Shown piece after piece: positions 40,922 through 50,957 of a stretch of 64,000 nt of DNA (positions within the stretch are counted from its first letter, which is position 1; the number at the start of each line of letters is the position of its first letter). Both the position numbers and the translations under genes were made by a program. The notes beneath the pieces were generated by a model. The model was not told the DNA's origin. It made no database searches and saw only the letters and a program-made list of their open reading frames with translations. Source of the DNA: Nonomuraea terrae (GTDB lineage: Bacteria; Actinomycetota; Actinomycetes; Streptosporangiales; Streptosporangiaceae); the NCBI RefSeq assembly GCF_004348995.1, contig NZ_SMKQ01000004.1:1-64000 (forward strand). Direction: 5' to 3'.

Positions 40922-43675
40922 GTGTCCCCTGTCGATCGCGTACCCGTGCTGCGCGGCCGCGGCGAGGAGGAGCGCGCCCTGCGGCGCCTGCTCGACGGCG
41001 CCACGACCGGCTCCGGCGGTGCTCTGGTGCTGGCGGGCCCGCCCGGCATGGGGAAGACGGCCCTGCTCGACCTGGCCGCCGCCCACGCCTCACCCGGTTT
41101 CCGCGTCCTGCGGGTGTCGGGCGTGGAGCCGGAGTCGCGACTGCGGTACTCGGGGCTGCACGCCCTGCTGCACCCGATCGCGGCGGCCGCACGGCTGCCC
41201 GACGCGCAGGCCGGCGCCCTTGCCGCCGCGCTGGAGTCCGGCGCCGCCGGCGGTGGGCTGGCGCTGCCCGCCGCCGTGCTCGGCCTGTTGTCGGCGGTGG
41301 CCGCCGAACGGCCGGTCCTGGCCTGCGTCGACGACGCCGACCTGCTCGATCCGGCCAGCCGCGAGGTGCTGTCGTTCGCGGCCCGGCGGCTGTCGGGCGC
41401 GCCGGTGGTGCTGCTGTTCGCGGCCCGGTCGCCCGGCCGTGACCTGGCGGGGCTGCCGGTCCGCGTGCTGGAGGGGCTGGACGCGGCGGCCGTCCGTGAG
41501 GTGGCCGGCGACCTCGCGCCCGGCAAGGTCGCCGAGGACCTGCTGGCGGCGGTGGACCAGATCGCCCGCGGCAACCCCCTCGCGCTGGCCGAGCTGATCG
41601 GCGCGCTCACCCCTGACCAGCTGGCCGGCCTGGCCGCCCCGCCCGTCGCGCCGCCCAGGGACGGCCGGCTGTGGCGGGCGCACGCCGACCGCCTGGCCGC
41701 GTTACCCGCGCGGGCCCGGCGGCTCCTGCTGCTCGTCGCCGCCGACCCCGGCGTGGAGGCCGAGACCCTGATCCGCGCGGCCCGCCCGGCCTGCGCCCTC
41801 GCCGCCCTGGAGCCGGCCGAACACGCCGGCCTGCTGCGCTGCGCCGACGACCGCTACGACTTCCCCGACCCGGCCGTACGCGCCGTCGCCTACCACAGCG
41901 CCTCCCTCCTCCACCGCCGTCAGGCCCACCGCCTGCTCGCCCACCTCCTGGAGAGCCGAGGTCGCGACGGGCGAACAGGGCGGCGGTTGCGGTGGGCGTG
42001 GCATCGGGCCTGGGCGCGCGACGGAGACCCCGCGCGGCTGGCCGGCGAGCTGGCCGAGGCGGCGCTCGGGGCGCGGCAGGCGGGTGGCCATCCGGAGCCG
42101 TACCTGGCGTTGGCGAAGGCCGCCGAGTTGACGCCGCACGACGACCCGGCCAAGGCCGAGCGGCTGGCCGCCGCCGCGCGGCACGCGTGGGTGGCGGGCC
42201 GGCCGCAGGCGGCCCGTTCGCTGCTGGCCGGGCTGCGTTCGCTGACCACCGCGCCCGACGGGCTGCGCGGCCGGGTCCAGCTCCTGCACGGCAGCCTGGA
42301 ACTGCTCGGCGGCGAGACCCGCAGCGCCCGCGAGGAGCTGCTGTCGGCCGCGGCCTGGCTGCTGGAAAGTCACCGCATGCTGGGCGTACGCGCGCTCGTC
42401 CGGGCCGCCGACGCCAGCTACCGCGCCGGTGACAACCGGGCGTTCCTCGCCATCGCCCGGCAGGCCGCGGCGCTGCGCCGCCCCGACGAGACGGTGGCGA
42501 CGCAGCTGATGTTCGAGTACCTGGCCGGGATGGCCTTCACCTTCAGCGGCTCCCACCGGGAGGCGGCCGGCCCGCTGCGCCGGGTCGTCGAGCTGGCCGG
42601 CAGCATACGCGACCCCGCCGTGCTGGTGTGGGCGTGCGTGGCCAGCATGCTGCTCGGCGAGGACGACACCGCCCACCGGCTGTCGGCCCGCGCCGTCGAG
42701 GCCGCCCGCCTGCGCGGCGCCGCCTCCGCCGTGCCGCAGCTGCTGGAGTACACGATCTACCCGGAGATCTGGATGGGCCGCTACCCGTCCGTGGCGGCGA
42801 CCGCGGCCCAGGGCCTGAGCCTGGCCAGGGAGACCGGCCAGCTCAACACGGCGGCCCAGCACCTGGCCTGGCTGGCGATCACCGCGGCCGTCGAGGGCGA
42901 CCAGGAGACGTGCCGCATCCGCGCCGACGCCGCCATCGACCTGGCCGAGGCCCACGGCCTCGGCGTCGCGGGAGCGGTCGCCACCTGGGCGCTGTCCTAT
43001 CTCGACCTGGCCGCCGGACGTCCCGCCGACGCCGCCAACCGGTTGCGCGCCGAGCGGCGTACCAGCAGTCACGTGGTCATCCGGGTCATGTCGACGCCGC
43101 ACTTCATCGAGGCGTGCGCGCGTACGGGCGACCGGGTGCGGGCGGCGTCGGCGCTCCGGGTGCTCGAACGCTGGGTGGGCAGCACCAGCAGCCCCGGCCT
43201 GCGCGCGCTGGTGGCCCGCTGCCGGGCGCTGCTGGCCCCGCCGGGGGAGGCGGAGGAGCTGTTCCAGGAGGCGCTCGACCTGCACGGGCAGGCCGCGTAC
43301 GAGTTCGAGGCGGCCCGCACCCGCCTGCTCTACGGCAGTGCCCTGCGCCGCGAGCGCCGCCCCGGCGCGGCGAGGACTCACCTGCACGCCGCCCTGGAGA
43401 CCTTCGAGCGGTACGGCGCCCGCCTGTGGACCGAGCAGGCCAGGGCCGAGCTGCGCGCCTCCGGCGAGCCGGTCCGCCCTGCGCCGGAGGCGGCCGCCGG
43501 GGAGCTCACGGCGCAGCAGCTGCAGATCGCCCGCATGGTCGCCGAGGGCGCCACCAACAAGGAGGTGGCCGAGCAGCTCTTCCTGAGCCGCCGCACGGTC
43601 GAGCACCACCTGAGGAACGTCTTCAGCCGCCTCGGCATCCGCTCCCGCGTCGAACTGGTACGCCTCATGTCCTGA
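40922..43675 (+). CDS. LuxR-family regulator with AAA ATPase domain (LAL type)
   Basis: A 917-residue large ATP-binding LuxR regulator. Residues 8-200 are the P-loop domain: Walker [12 protein letters not shown] (about 38-48) and Walker [14 protein letters not shown]. Residues 350-840 are helical, TPR-like repeats. Residues 855-915 are the LuxR DNA-binding domain ([20 protein letters not shown], recognition helix [17 protein letters not shown]). Such regulators (MalT-like) activate carbohydrate or secondary-metabolism genes when ATP and an inducer bind. GTG start at 40922 with only a weak GGA upstream. The same 15-bp element precedes it and the cutinase gene, so it probably controls both, including itself. 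Confidence 0.93.
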   Translation: MSPVDRVPVLRGRGEEERALRRLLDGATTGSGGALVLAGPPGMGKTALLDLAAAHASPGFRVLRVSGVEPESRLRYSGLHALLHPIAAAARLPDAQAGALAAALESGAAGGGLALPAAVLGLLSAVAAERPVLACVDDADLLDPASREVLSFAARRLSGAPVVLLFAARSPGRDLAGLPVRVLEGLDAAAVREVAGDLAPGKVAEDLLAAVDQIARGNPLALAELIGALTPDQLAGLAAPPVAPPRDGRLWRAHADRLAALPARARRLLLLVAADPGVEAETLIRAARPACALAALEPAEHAGLLRCADDRYDFPDPAVRAVAYHSASLLHRRQAHRLLAHLLESRGRDGRTGRRLRWAWHRAWARDGDPARLAGELAEAALGARQAGGHPEPYLALAKAAELTPHDDPAKAERLAAAARHAWVAGRPQAARSLLAGLRSLTTAPDGLRGRVQLLHGSLELLGGETRSAREELLSAAAWLLESHRMLGVRALVRAADASYRAGDNRAFLAIARQAAALRRPDETVATQLMFEYLAGMAFTFSGSHREAAGPLRRVVELAGSIRDPAVLVWACVASMLLGEDDTAHRLSARAVEAARLRGAASAVPQLLEYTIYPEIWMGRYPSVAATAAQGLSLARETGQLNTAAQHLAWLAITAAVEGDQETCRIRADAAIDLAEAHGLGVAGAVATWALSYLDLAAGRPADAANRLRAERRTSSHVVIRVMSTPHFIEACARTGDRVRAASALRVLERWVGSTSSPGLRALVARCRALLAPPGEAEELFQEALDLHGQAAYEFEAARTRLLYGSALRRERRPGAARTHLHAALETFERYGARLWTEQARAELRASGEPVRPAPEAAAGELTAQQLQIARMVAEGATNKEVAEQLFLSRRTVEHHLRNVFSRLGIRSRVELVRLMS

Positions 43676-43683
43676 CCGCGAGA

Positions 43684-43698
43684 CCGGTGATTTCGCCG
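43684..43698. promoter_or_regulatory. Operator-like element shared with the LAL gene, copy 2
   Basis: CCGGTGATTTCGCCG matches the reverse complement of 40856-40870 at 14 of 15 positions. It is centred 83 bp upstream of the cutinase start, directly after the LAL gene. Conservation at two promoters only 2.8 kb apart suggests binding by the LAL regulator encoded between them. Confidence 0.6.
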
Positions 43699-43773
43699 AT
43701 GCACGGCCGGCCGCGCCTTCCAACAATGGCGGCAGACAGCAGTCACCCCCCGACGAGCAGGGAGTATGACGAC

Positions 43774-44670
43774 GTGCAGCTCACCCCCCGAACCGGCGCG
43801 CGAACGTTCACCAGGCTCCTGACCGGGCTCCTCACCGGTCTCGCCCTCACCGCCGGCGCCCTGGCCGCCCCCGCCCAGGCCCACGCCGCGAGTCCGTACG
43901 AGCGCGGCCCCGACCCCACCGACGCCCTCCTGGAGGCGAGCCGCGGCCCGTTCTCGGTCGCGACGCAGAGCGTCTCCTCGCTGGTGCTCGGCTTCGGCGG
44001 CGGCGAGATCTACTACCCGACCGACACCAGCCAGGGCACGTTCGGCGCCATCGCCATCTCACCCGGGTACACGGCCAGGTGGTCCAGCCTCGACTGGCTC
44101 GGCCCGAGGATCGCCTCGCACGGCTTCGTCGTGATCGGCATCGAGACCAACACGCTCTACGACCAGCCCGCGAGCCGGGGCCGGCAGTTGCTCGCGGCTC
44201 TCGACTACCTGGTCGAGGACAGCTCGCTCACCATCCGCAGCCGCATCGACCCGGACCGGCTCGCGGTGGCCGGGCACTCGATGGGCGGCGGCGGCTCGCT
44301 GGAGGCGGCCGACGACCGGCCGTCGCTGCAGGCGGCCGTGCCGATCGCGCCCTGGAACTCCGACAAGTCGTGGCCGGCCGTCCAGGTGCCCACGATGATC
44401 ACCGGTGGTGAGAGCGACAGCATCGCCCCGGTCTCCACCCACGCGCAGCTCTTCTACGAGAGCATCCCGTCGTCGGCCGAGAAGGCGTACCTGGAGCTGA
44501 ACGGCGCCAGCCACTTCTTCCCGCAGACCACCAACACCACCATGGCCAAGTCGATGGTGGCCTGGCTCAAGCGGTTCGTGGACGACGACACCCGTTACGA
44601 GCAGTTCCTCTGCCCGCCGCCCGGCGGGCTCGCGATCGAGGAGTACCGCCACACCTGCCCCAGCTCCTGA
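43774..44670 (+). CDS. Secreted cutinase / polyester hydrolase (PET-hydrolase type)
   Basis: A 298-residue serine hydrolase of the actinobacterial cutinase group that includes Thermobifida Cut1/Cut2 and the leaf-compost cutinase; such enzymes cleave cutin-like polyesters and often poly(ethylene terephthalate). Residues 1-38 are a signal peptide ending APAQAHAA; the mature start [16 protein letters not shown] is diagnostic. Catalytic triad: Ser169 in GHSMGGGG, Asp215 in ESDSIAP, His247 in GASHFF. Tyr99 (SPGYT) supplies the oxyanion hole, Trp194 (APWN) the aromatic clamp, and Cys280-Cys295 the C-terminal disulfide. GTG at 43774 has GGGAG 9 nt upstream; longer frames are shadows over the LAL gene. 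Length and all key residues are intact. Whether it acts on PET is not shown by sequence. Confidence 0.93.
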   Translation: MQLTPRTGARTFTRLLTGLLTGLALTAGALAAPAQAHAASPYERGPDPTDALLEASRGPFSVATQSVSSLVLGFGGGEIYYPTDTSQGTFGAIAISPGYTARWSSLDWLGPRIASHGFVVIGIETNTLYDQPASRGRQLLAALDYLVEDSSLTIRSRIDPDRLAVAGHSMGGGGSLEAADDRPSLQAAVPIAPWNSDKSWPAVQVPTMITGGESDSIAPVSTHAQLFYESIPSSAEKAYLELNGASHFFPQTTNTTMAKSMVAWLKRFVDDDTRYEQFLCPPPGGLAIEEYRHTCPSS

Positions 44671-44682
44671 CCGTATCGATCG

Positions 44683-44710
44683 GCCCGGCCCCGCACGTCG
44701 CGGGCCGGGC
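44683..44710. terminator. Hairpin after the cutinase gene
   Basis: GCCCGGCCC..GC pairs with GCGGGCCGGGC (one bulged C) around ACGTC. It follows the cutinase stop by 12 nt and lies 20 nt before the convergent methyltransferase stop, so it can end both transcripts. No U-tract. Confidence 0.65.
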
Positions 44711-44730
44711 TCCGGCCGGGGCTCGCCGTC

Positions 44731-45459
44731 TCAGGGGGACGGCGGGTCGCCGGCCCGCACGCATCTCATGACGAGGAACACGGGGAAGCGGGCGGCCTCG
44801 GGGCGCCTGGCCGCCCAGTCGGGGGCCGGCTCCGGCTCGGCCAGCTCGTCCACCCACAGGCCGTGGCGGCGCAGCGTGTCGACGTACGTGGCGAGCGTGC
44901 GGTGGTTGGCGCCCACGCGGCGGCGCAGCGACGACTGCTCACCGTCCGCCCGCCACCAGCCCTCGTCGCGGTAGTCGCCCTCGGACGGCCACGAACCCGA
45001 CACGCCCGGCCCGCCGGGGAAGCACGGGTGCAGCAGCGAGCAGACGAACACCCCGCCGGGCCGCAGCGCCGCGGCGGCGTTCGCCACCGCCCCATCGAGG
45101 TCGTCGATGTCCGACAGCCCGAAACTGCACGCCACCGCGTCGAACAGCCCGAGGCCGGCCAGCGCGGCCGGGCCTGTGACGTCGGTGTGGAGGTAGCGGA
45201 TGCCCAGGGGCGTCTCGCGTTCGGCGGCCTCCGCCTTGGCGATCAGGGCGGCCGCGAGGTCGGCGGCCACGACGTGGGCGCCCCGGCGGGCGAGCTCGCG
45301 GCTGATGCGGCCATGGCCGCAGGCGAGCTCCAGCACCCGGCGGCCCGCCACCGGCCCGAGCAGGGCGAGCAGGCGGACGGAGGCCGGGTCGTCGATGACG
45401 TCGCCCCACCCGGACGCGTAGAAGTCGGCGATCTCGTCGTAGCGCGCTTCCCCGGCCAT
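44731..45459 (-). CDS. Class I SAM-dependent methyltransferase
   Basis: A 242-residue Rossmann-fold methyltransferase. Motif I is VLELACGHGRISRELA (about 43-58, SAM-binding), motif II VVAADLA, and ALRPGGVFVCSLLHPCFPGG the post-motif region. The ATG at 45459 (MAGEARYDEIADFYASGW) is where family similarity begins. Substrate unknown; members of this group include ubiquinone/menaquinone-type and small-molecule methyltransferases. Confidence 0.85.
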   Translation of the reverse strand: MAGEARYDEIADFYASGWGDVIDDPASVRLLALLGPVAGRRVLELACGHGRISRELARRGAHVVAADLAAALIAKAEAAERETPLGIRYLHTDVTGPAALAGLGLFDAVACSFGLSDIDDLDGAVANAAAALRPGGVFVCSLLHPCFPGGPGVSGSWPSEGDYRDEGWWRADGEQSSLRRRVGANHRTLATYVDTLRRHGLWVDELAEPEPAPDWAARRPEAARFPVFLVMRCVRAGDPPSP

Positions 45460-45787
45460 GCCCACGACCCTACGGCGCACACCGTCCGCGGACGCGGCCT
45501 GTTCGTCCACCGCTGAACAGCGACATGCCGGAAATCTCGCCACATCAGCGGTTCGATGTCGGATTCCCGCGACAGCGGGGGCGTTGGCCGGCCGGTGGAC
45601 ACCGCCCTCGTCCTGCGCCGGGTCAAGGCCCTCACCTACGAACGTCCGCCCCGGTGACGGCCGCGCGGCAAAGAGTGCGCCATGGGCGCGTCTGGTTGTG
45701 GTGGTGAGGGCGCCGCGGGGGCCGGGGCGCGGAGGAGGATCTCCCCGGGTCGAGCAGGCACGCGACGTTCAGGCGGGGGTTACGAAC

Positions 45788-46930
45788 ATGGGCAGGCCCG
45801 GGATCGCGGCGGTCGTCGCGCTCGCCGTACTGAGCGGGACGGGCGCGAGCGCGGCCGCACCCTCGGAGCTGCGGATCACCGCCTCCGTATCCCCCGAGCC
45901 GATGGTGGCCGGCGCGCAGGCCGTGTACGCGCTGACCGTCACCAACGCCGGGGGCCGGGACGCCGGCGAGGTCGCCGTCACCGCGACCCTCGACCGCAAT
46001 GTCGTGCCCGGCCCCCTCCCCGCCGATTGCGGGCTCGCCGCCCGCACCGTCACCTGCGCGGGCCCGGCCGTCCCCGCGGGCCGCGCCGTCACCTACGAGA
46101 TCCCGTTCACGACCGACCCGGGCCTGGCGGACGGCACGGTGGTCACCCACCAGGCGCAGGTCGCGGGCGGCGACGCCGTCCCGCTGTCCGCCCGGGTCCG
46201 CAGCGCGGCCGACGTCGGGATCGTCAAGACCGCCCGGCTCGCGGCGGGCGGGGACCGCGCCACGTACACGGTGACCGTGACCAACCGCGGGCCGTCGCGG
46301 GCGGTGGACGTCACCGTGCGGGACTCCGCCGGCGCCGAGCGGGCCACCGTCGTCGACCGCCCGGCCGAGTGCCCGGGCGCCGGGCCGGACCTGGACTGCC
46401 CGCTCGGCGCGCTGGTCCCGGAGGAGAGCCGTACGTTCCGCTACACCGTGGCGGCGGACACCGCCGGCCCGGTCGGGAGCTGCGCCACCGTGCGGGCCGG
46501 CGGTCAGGACGACAACCCCGCGAACGACCGGTCCTGCGCTGAGACGATGATCGAGCCCGCCCGGTCGCCGAGCACCCTCCCCAGCCCGGCGGTAACCCCG
46601 ACGCCGGACGCCCAGGCACCCGAGCCCGCCGAGCAGCCCGCACGCGCGGCCGGTGCGGGTCCCGGCGAACGAGACGACCGGAAGGTGAAGAACGACCAGG
46701 CGCCGCCCGCGGAGGAGGTCGCCGGGCGCGACCGTGAGGAGCCCGGCGTGTCCCGGCCTCGTGACGTCGCGAAGGGCGACGCGGTGCGCCCCGCCGACCA
46801 CGGGCGTCAGGCACTGCCGCTGACCGGCACGTCGCTGTGGATGCTCGGCCTCGGCGTCGCGGTGCTGCTGGCGATCGGCCTGCTGGTCTCCTGTCTCTCC
46901 CGCCGCGACGAGGCCGACCGGGCGCGCTGA
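45788..46930 (+). CDS. Sortase-anchored DUF11 surface protein
   Basis: A 380-residue secreted protein. Residues 1-23 are a signal peptide (MGRPGIAAVVALAVLSGTGA). Two Ig-like DUF11 repeats follow (about 28-130 and 137-255; LRITASVSPEPMVAGAQAVY and VGIVKTARLAAGGDRATYTV), then a Pro/Glu/Arg/Lys-rich linker (about 256-335). The C-terminus has LPLTG (about residue 341), a hydrophobic helix WMLGLGVAVLLAIGLLVSCL and RRDEADR: a standard LPxTG sorting signal. It would be covalently linked to the wall by a class of sortase not encoded in this window. Start at ATG 45788 after GGCGGGGGTTACGAAC. Adhesion or wall-structural role is a guess. Confidence 0.85.
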   Translation: MGRPGIAAVVALAVLSGTGASAAAPSELRITASVSPEPMVAGAQAVYALTVTNAGGRDAGEVAVTATLDRNVVPGPLPADCGLAARTVTCAGPAVPAGRAVTYEIPFTTDPGLADGTVVTHQAQVAGGDAVPLSARVRSAADVGIVKTARLAAGGDRATYTVTVTNRGPSRAVDVTVRDSAGAERATVVDRPAECPGAGPDLDCPLGALVPEESRTFRYTVAADTAGPVGSCATVRAGGQDDNPANDRSCAETMIEPARSPSTLPSPAVTPTPDAQAPEPAEQPARAAGAGPGERDDRKVKNDQAPPAEEVAGRDREEPGVSRPRDVAKGDAVRPADHGRQALPLTGTSLWMLGLGVAVLLAIGLLVSCLSRRDEADRAR

Positions 46931-46934
46931 GCCG

Positions 46935-47396
46935 TCAGCGCGGCAGCGGCGGGACGGGTGTCTCGCGGGTCCACGACCCGAGCACGAGGTGCGTCTTGGT
47001 GCCGGTCACGTCGCCGGCCCGGCGCAGCCGGTCGATCACCTGCTGGAGGTGGCCGAGGTCGCGCACCCGTACGTGGATGAGCGCGTCCGGGTCTCCGGCG
47101 ATCGTGAACACCGCCTGCACCTCGGGCACGTCGGTGGCGGTGCGGACGATCTCGCTGACCGGCGTCGTGCCGGGGTATCTGAGCTCGGTGAACGCCTCGA
47201 TGCCCCACCCGAGCTTGGCGTAGTCGATCTGCACGCTGAACCCGGTGATCACGCCGATCTCGCGCAGCCGGTCCACACGCCGCTTGACCGCCGCCACCGA
47301 CAGCCCGATCTGCTCGGCCATCTCGGAGAACGTCCTGCGTCCGTCCTCGCGCAGCAGTCTTAACACCTTGTGATCGATCTCGTCCACGTCAGGCAC
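46935..47396 (-). CDS. Lrp/AsnC-family regulator
   Basis: A 153-residue feast/famine regulator. Residues 4-60 form the winged helix (DEIDHKVLRLLREDGRRTFS, IGLSVAAVKRRVDRLREIG); residues 70-145 are the RAM ligand-binding domain (GIEAFTELRYPGTTPVSEIV, IAGDPDALIHVRVRDLGHLQ). The GTG at 47396 is preferred over in-frame alternatives further upstream by spacing to GGGGG. It diverges from the indolepyruvate ferredoxin oxidoreductase gene across 173 bp and very probably regulates it in response to an amino acid. Confidence 0.92.
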   Translation of the reverse strand: MPDVDEIDHKVLRLLREDGRRTFSEMAEQIGLSVAAVKRRVDRLREIGVITGFSVQIDYAKLGWGIEAFTELRYPGTTPVSEIVRTATDVPEVQAVFTIAGDPDALIHVRVRDLGHLQQVIDRLRRAGDVTGTKTHLVLGSWTRETPVPPLPR

Positions 47397-47569
47397 GGAG
47401 AACGCCCCCTTCAGGCGCAAATAACATCAGCCACGAAGCCCGCGAACCCATATAGTTTGCGTCTTCCGCCTGCTTTCTCGTCTAATACTTGCGCATATCG
47501 TGCCCGCGTTGCTGTGCTGGGAATCTCACGTACGAGACCAAGCACGTACGAAGCCAGGAGGTCGTGAGC

Positions 47570-50500
47570 GTGAGCGAGACTCCCGCACCTGTGTCGCTCG
47601 ACGACAAGTACACCGCGGCCGACGGCCGGGTGCTCATCTCCGGGATCCAGGCCCTGGTGCGCCTGACCCTGGAGCAGCGCCGCCTGGACGAGGAGCGCGG
47701 CCTCGACACGCGTGCCTTCGTCACCGGTTACCAGGGCTCGCCGCTGGGCGGGCTGGACCTGGAGATGGGTCGGGCCGGGCGGTTCCTTGACCAGGCGGGC
47801 GTGGTGTTCCAGCCGGGGCTGAACGAGGAGCTCGCCGCCACGGCGGTGGCCGGCACCCAGCTCCTGGAGCAGGTCCCCGGCCGGCGGCACGCCGGGGTGA
47901 CCGGCTACTGGTACGGCAAGAACCCCGGCCTCGACCGGGCCGCCGACGCCATCCGGCACGCCAACGCCTCCGGCACCTCGGCGCTCGGCGGCGCGGTGGC
48001 CTGGATCGGTGACGACCCCGGCTGCAAGTCCTCGACCCTGCCGAGCTCGTGCGAGCCGATGTGCCAGAGCCTGTCGATGCCGCTGTTCGCGCCCAGCACG
48101 GTCGCCGAGATCATCGAGTACGGCCTGCACGCGGTGGCCATGTCGCGGGCGACCGGCCTGTGGGCGGCCATGAAGATCGTCGCGGACCTGGCCGACGCCT
48201 CGGCCACCGTGGACCTCGGCCCGCCGCGCGAGGACATCCCCGTCCCCGGCGGCGTTTCGCGCGGCCCGGCGCCCGTCCTGCTCGGCGCCGCCGCCCTGGA
48301 CGCCGAGTACGACATGCTGACCAACCGGCTGGAGGCGGCGCGCGCCTACGCCCGCGCCCACGGCCTGAACCGGATCGTCTCCGGGGCCCGCAACACCGCG
48401 CTCGGCATCCTCGCCTCTGGCGTCACGTACGCGGTGGTCGAGCGGGCGCTGTCCGATCTCGGCCTGGACGAGGTGGCCAGGGACGAGCTGGGGCTGCGGC
48501 TGATCAAGATCGGCATGCCGTTCCCGCTCGCGTACGACGACCTGGCGGAGATGACCCGCGACCTGGAGCGGGTGCTGGTGGTCGAGGACAAGGTGCCGTT
48601 CCTGGAGGGCCACCTCAAGCAGGCGCTGTACGGCCGCGACCGCGTCCCCGCGGTGGTGGGCCGGGAGCTGCTGACCGCCCGGGGCACGCTCAGCGCCGAG
48701 GACGTCGCCAAGGCCGTGGCCGCCTGCGTCGGCGAGGACCGGCTGCCCCGCCCGCTCGTCAGGGCCCGGCCCGCGCGCCGCATGCTGCCGCTGGTGGCCG
48801 CGCGCACGCCGTACTTCTGCTCGGGCTGCCCGCACAACACCTCGACCCGCGCCTCCGACGGCACGCTGGTCGGCGTGGGCATCGGCTGCCACGCGATGAT
48901 CGCGCTGGACGGGCACGGGCGCGGCACCCAGGTCGGCATCACCCAGATGGGCGGCGAGGGCGCCCAGTGGATCGGGCTCACGCCGTTCACCGACGACCGG
49001 CACTTCGTGCAGAACCTCGGCGACGGCACCTTCCACCACTCCGGCTCGCTGGCGATCAGGGCGGCCGTGGCGGCCGGGGTGACGATGACGTACAAGCTGC
49101 TCTACAACGACGCCGTCGCCATGACCGGCGGGCAGCGCGCGGAGGGCCGGCTCGACGTGCCGGCGATCACCCACGAGCTGGCGGTGGAGGGCGTCAGGAA
49201 GATCGTGATCACCACGCCGGAGCCCGAGCGGTATCGGGGCGTGCGCCTGGCGCCGATCGCGTCCGTACGGCACCGCGACGACCTGCCCGAGGTCGAGAAG
49301 GAGCTGGCCGCGCTGGACGGCGTGACCGTGCTCGTGCACGACGACCGGTGCGCCGCGGAGGAACGGCGGCTGCGCAAGCGCGGCAAGCTGCCCGCGGCGG
49401 AGAAGAAGGTCCTGATCAACGAGCGGGTCTGCGAGGGTTGCGGCGACTGCGGCGAGGCGTCGACGTGCCTGTCCGTGCAGCCGGTCGAGACCGAGTACGG
49501 CCGCAAGACGCGCATCCACCAGGCCTCCTGCAACACCGACCTGAGCTGCCTGAAGGGCGACTGCCCGTCGTTCCTGCTGGTCGAGCCGGGCACCCGCGAG
49601 CCCAGGAAGGCCCCGCCGCCGCCGGCGAACCCGCCGCACCCCGACTCCAGGGTCGGCGACGAGGTGCTGATCAGGATGCCCGGCATCGGCGGCACCGGCG
49701 TGGTGACCGTCTCGCAGATCCTGCAGATGGCCGCTCACCTCGACGGCCTGCACGCCGCCGGGCTGGAGCAGACCGGGCTCGCGCAGAAGGGCGGCCCCGT
49801 GGTGAGCGACGTGCGGATCTCCAAGCAGCCGCCCGCGGGGTCGCTGCGCGCCTCGAACGGCGGCGCCGACGTGCTCATCGGGTTCGACGTGCTGGGCGCG
49901 GCGGCCGACACCACCCTGGCCGTGGCCTCGCCGGAGCGCACGGTGGCGGTGCTGAACACCTCCGTGGTGCCGACGGCCGCCATGGTGACCGGCCGCGCGC
50001 CGGTGCCGGGGCACGCGGACGCGGTCACCAGGGTCGAGTCGGTCACCCGCGAGCGGTTCTGCCTCGACGCGCACGCGCTGGCGGAGGCCCTGTTCGGCGA
50101 CCACATGCCGGCCAACCTGCTGCTGCTCGGCGCCGCGTACCAGTACGGCTGCCTGCCCGTCGGCGCCGACTCGATCGAGCAGGCCATCCGGCTCAACCGG
50201 GCCGCCGTCGAGCAGAACCTGGCCGCCTTCCGCTGGGGCCGCGCCGCCGTGGCCGACCCCGAGGCCGTGCGCAGGGCCGTGCTGCCCGCCGAGCCGCCCG
50301 AACCGTCCGGGCTGGAGGAGGTCGTGGCCACCCGGGTCGCCGACCTGACCGGCTACCAGAACGCCGCCTACGCCCGTACGTACGCCGAGGACGTGCGGCG
50401 CGTGGCCGCCCGCGCGACCGAGCGGGCGGGCGCGGAGGCCGGCACGGCGATCGCCCTCGCCTACGCCCGCGGCCTGCACAAGGTCATGGCCTACAAGGAC

Positions 50501-50947
50501 GAGTACGAGGTCGCCCGCCTGCACCTCGACCCCGTCGAGCGGGAGCGCCGGGAGCGGGAGTTCGGCCGCGACGCGCGGGTGTCGGTGCTGCTGCACCCGC
50601 CGGTGCTGCGCGCGATGGGCATGAAGCGCAAGATAGAGGTACGCCGCTCGGCCGGGGTGCTGTTCCGCGGCCTGCGCGCGGCGCGGGTGCTGCGCGGCAC
50701 GGCGCTCGACGTGTTCGGCCGGGCCGAGGTGCGCCGCGTCGAGCGCGCGCTCGTCGGCGAGTACCGCGCTCTCGTGCGCGCCGCGCTCGACCGGCTCACC
50801 CCGTACACCGCGGCGACCGTCGAGGAGATCGCCGGCCTGCCCGACGTGATCCGTGGGTACGAGGACATCAAGCTCGCCCGGGTCGCCGAGTTCCGCGACC
50901 GCGCCAAGGCCGCCCTCGGCCGCCTGACCGAGTCCACCCCTCACTAG
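47570..50947 (+). CDS. Indolepyruvate ferredoxin oxidoreductase, fused alpha-beta type
   Basis: A 1125-residue ThDP and iron-sulfur enzyme oxidising arylpyruvates (from Trp, Tyr, Phe) to aryl-acetyl-CoA with reduction of ferredoxin. The N-terminal two-thirds carry the IorA-like ThDP halves (FVTGYQGSPLGGLDLEMGRA; YFCSGCPHNTST; GVGIGCHAMIALDG; ITQMGGEGAQWIGL). Around residues 620-690 is a cysteine-rich segment (CEGCGDCGEASTC, CNTDLSCLKGDCPSF). The C-terminal third is the IorB/gamma domain (MPGIGGTGVVTVSQILQMAA). The fused form is typical of aerobic actinobacteria and proteobacteria. AGGAGG is 8 nt before the GTG at 47570; a GTG at 47564 is also possible. Followed by an acyl-CoA dehydrogenase gene after 10 nt. 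Confidence 0.92.
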   Translation: MSETPAPVSLDDKYTAADGRVLISGIQALVRLTLEQRRLDEERGLDTRAFVTGYQGSPLGGLDLEMGRAGRFLDQAGVVFQPGLNEELAATAVAGTQLLEQVPGRRHAGVTGYWYGKNPGLDRAADAIRHANASGTSALGGAVAWIGDDPGCKSSTLPSSCEPMCQSLSMPLFAPSTVAEIIEYGLHAVAMSRATGLWAAMKIVADLADASATVDLGPPREDIPVPGGVSRGPAPVLLGAAALDAEYDMLTNRLEAARAYARAHGLNRIVSGARNTALGILASGVTYAVVERALSDLGLDEVARDELGLRLIKIGMPFPLAYDDLAEMTRDLERVLVVEDKVPFLEGHLKQALYGRDRVPAVVGRELLTARGTLSAEDVAKAVAACVGEDRLPRPLVRARPARRMLPLVAARTPYFCSGCPHNTSTRASDGTLVGVGIGCHAMIALDGHGRGTQVGITQMGGEGAQWIGLTPFTDDRHFVQNLGDGTFHHSGSLAIRAAVAAGVTMTYKLLYNDAVAMTGGQRAEGRLDVPAITHELAVEGVRKIVITTPEPERYRGVRLAPIASVRHRDDLPEVEKELAALDGVTVLVHDDRCAAEERRLRKRGKLPAAEKKVLINERVCEGCGDCGEASTCLSVQPVETEYGRKTRIHQASCNTDLSCLKGDCPSFLLVEPGTREPRKAPPPPANPPHPDSRVGDEVLIRMPGIGGTGVVTVSQILQMAAHLDGLHAAGLEQTGLAQKGGPVVSDVRISKQPPAGSLRASNGGADVLIGFDVLGAAADTTLAVASPERTVAVLNTSVVPTAAMVTGRAPVPGHADAVTRVESVTRERFCLDAHALAEALFGDHMPANLLLLGAAYQYGCLPVGADSIEQAIRLNRAAVEQNLAAFRWGRAAVADPEAVRRAVLPAEPPEPSGLEEVVATRVADLTGYQNAAYARTYAEDVRRVAARATERAGAEAGTAIALAYARGLHKVMAYKDEYEVARLHLDPVERERREREFGRDARVSVLLHPPVLRAMGMKRKIEVRRSAGVLFRGLRAARVLRGTALDVFGRAEVRRVERALVGEYRALVRAALDRLTPYTAATVEEIAGLPDVIRGYEDIKLARVAEFRDRAKAALGRLTESTPH

Positions 50948-50957
50948 GAGTTCAACC

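Noticed and set aside
42628-43773. Long upstream extension of the cutinase reading frame
   Set aside because: It overlaps the LAL regulator out of frame and has no family resemblance; the signal peptide and ribosome-binding site place the start at 43774.
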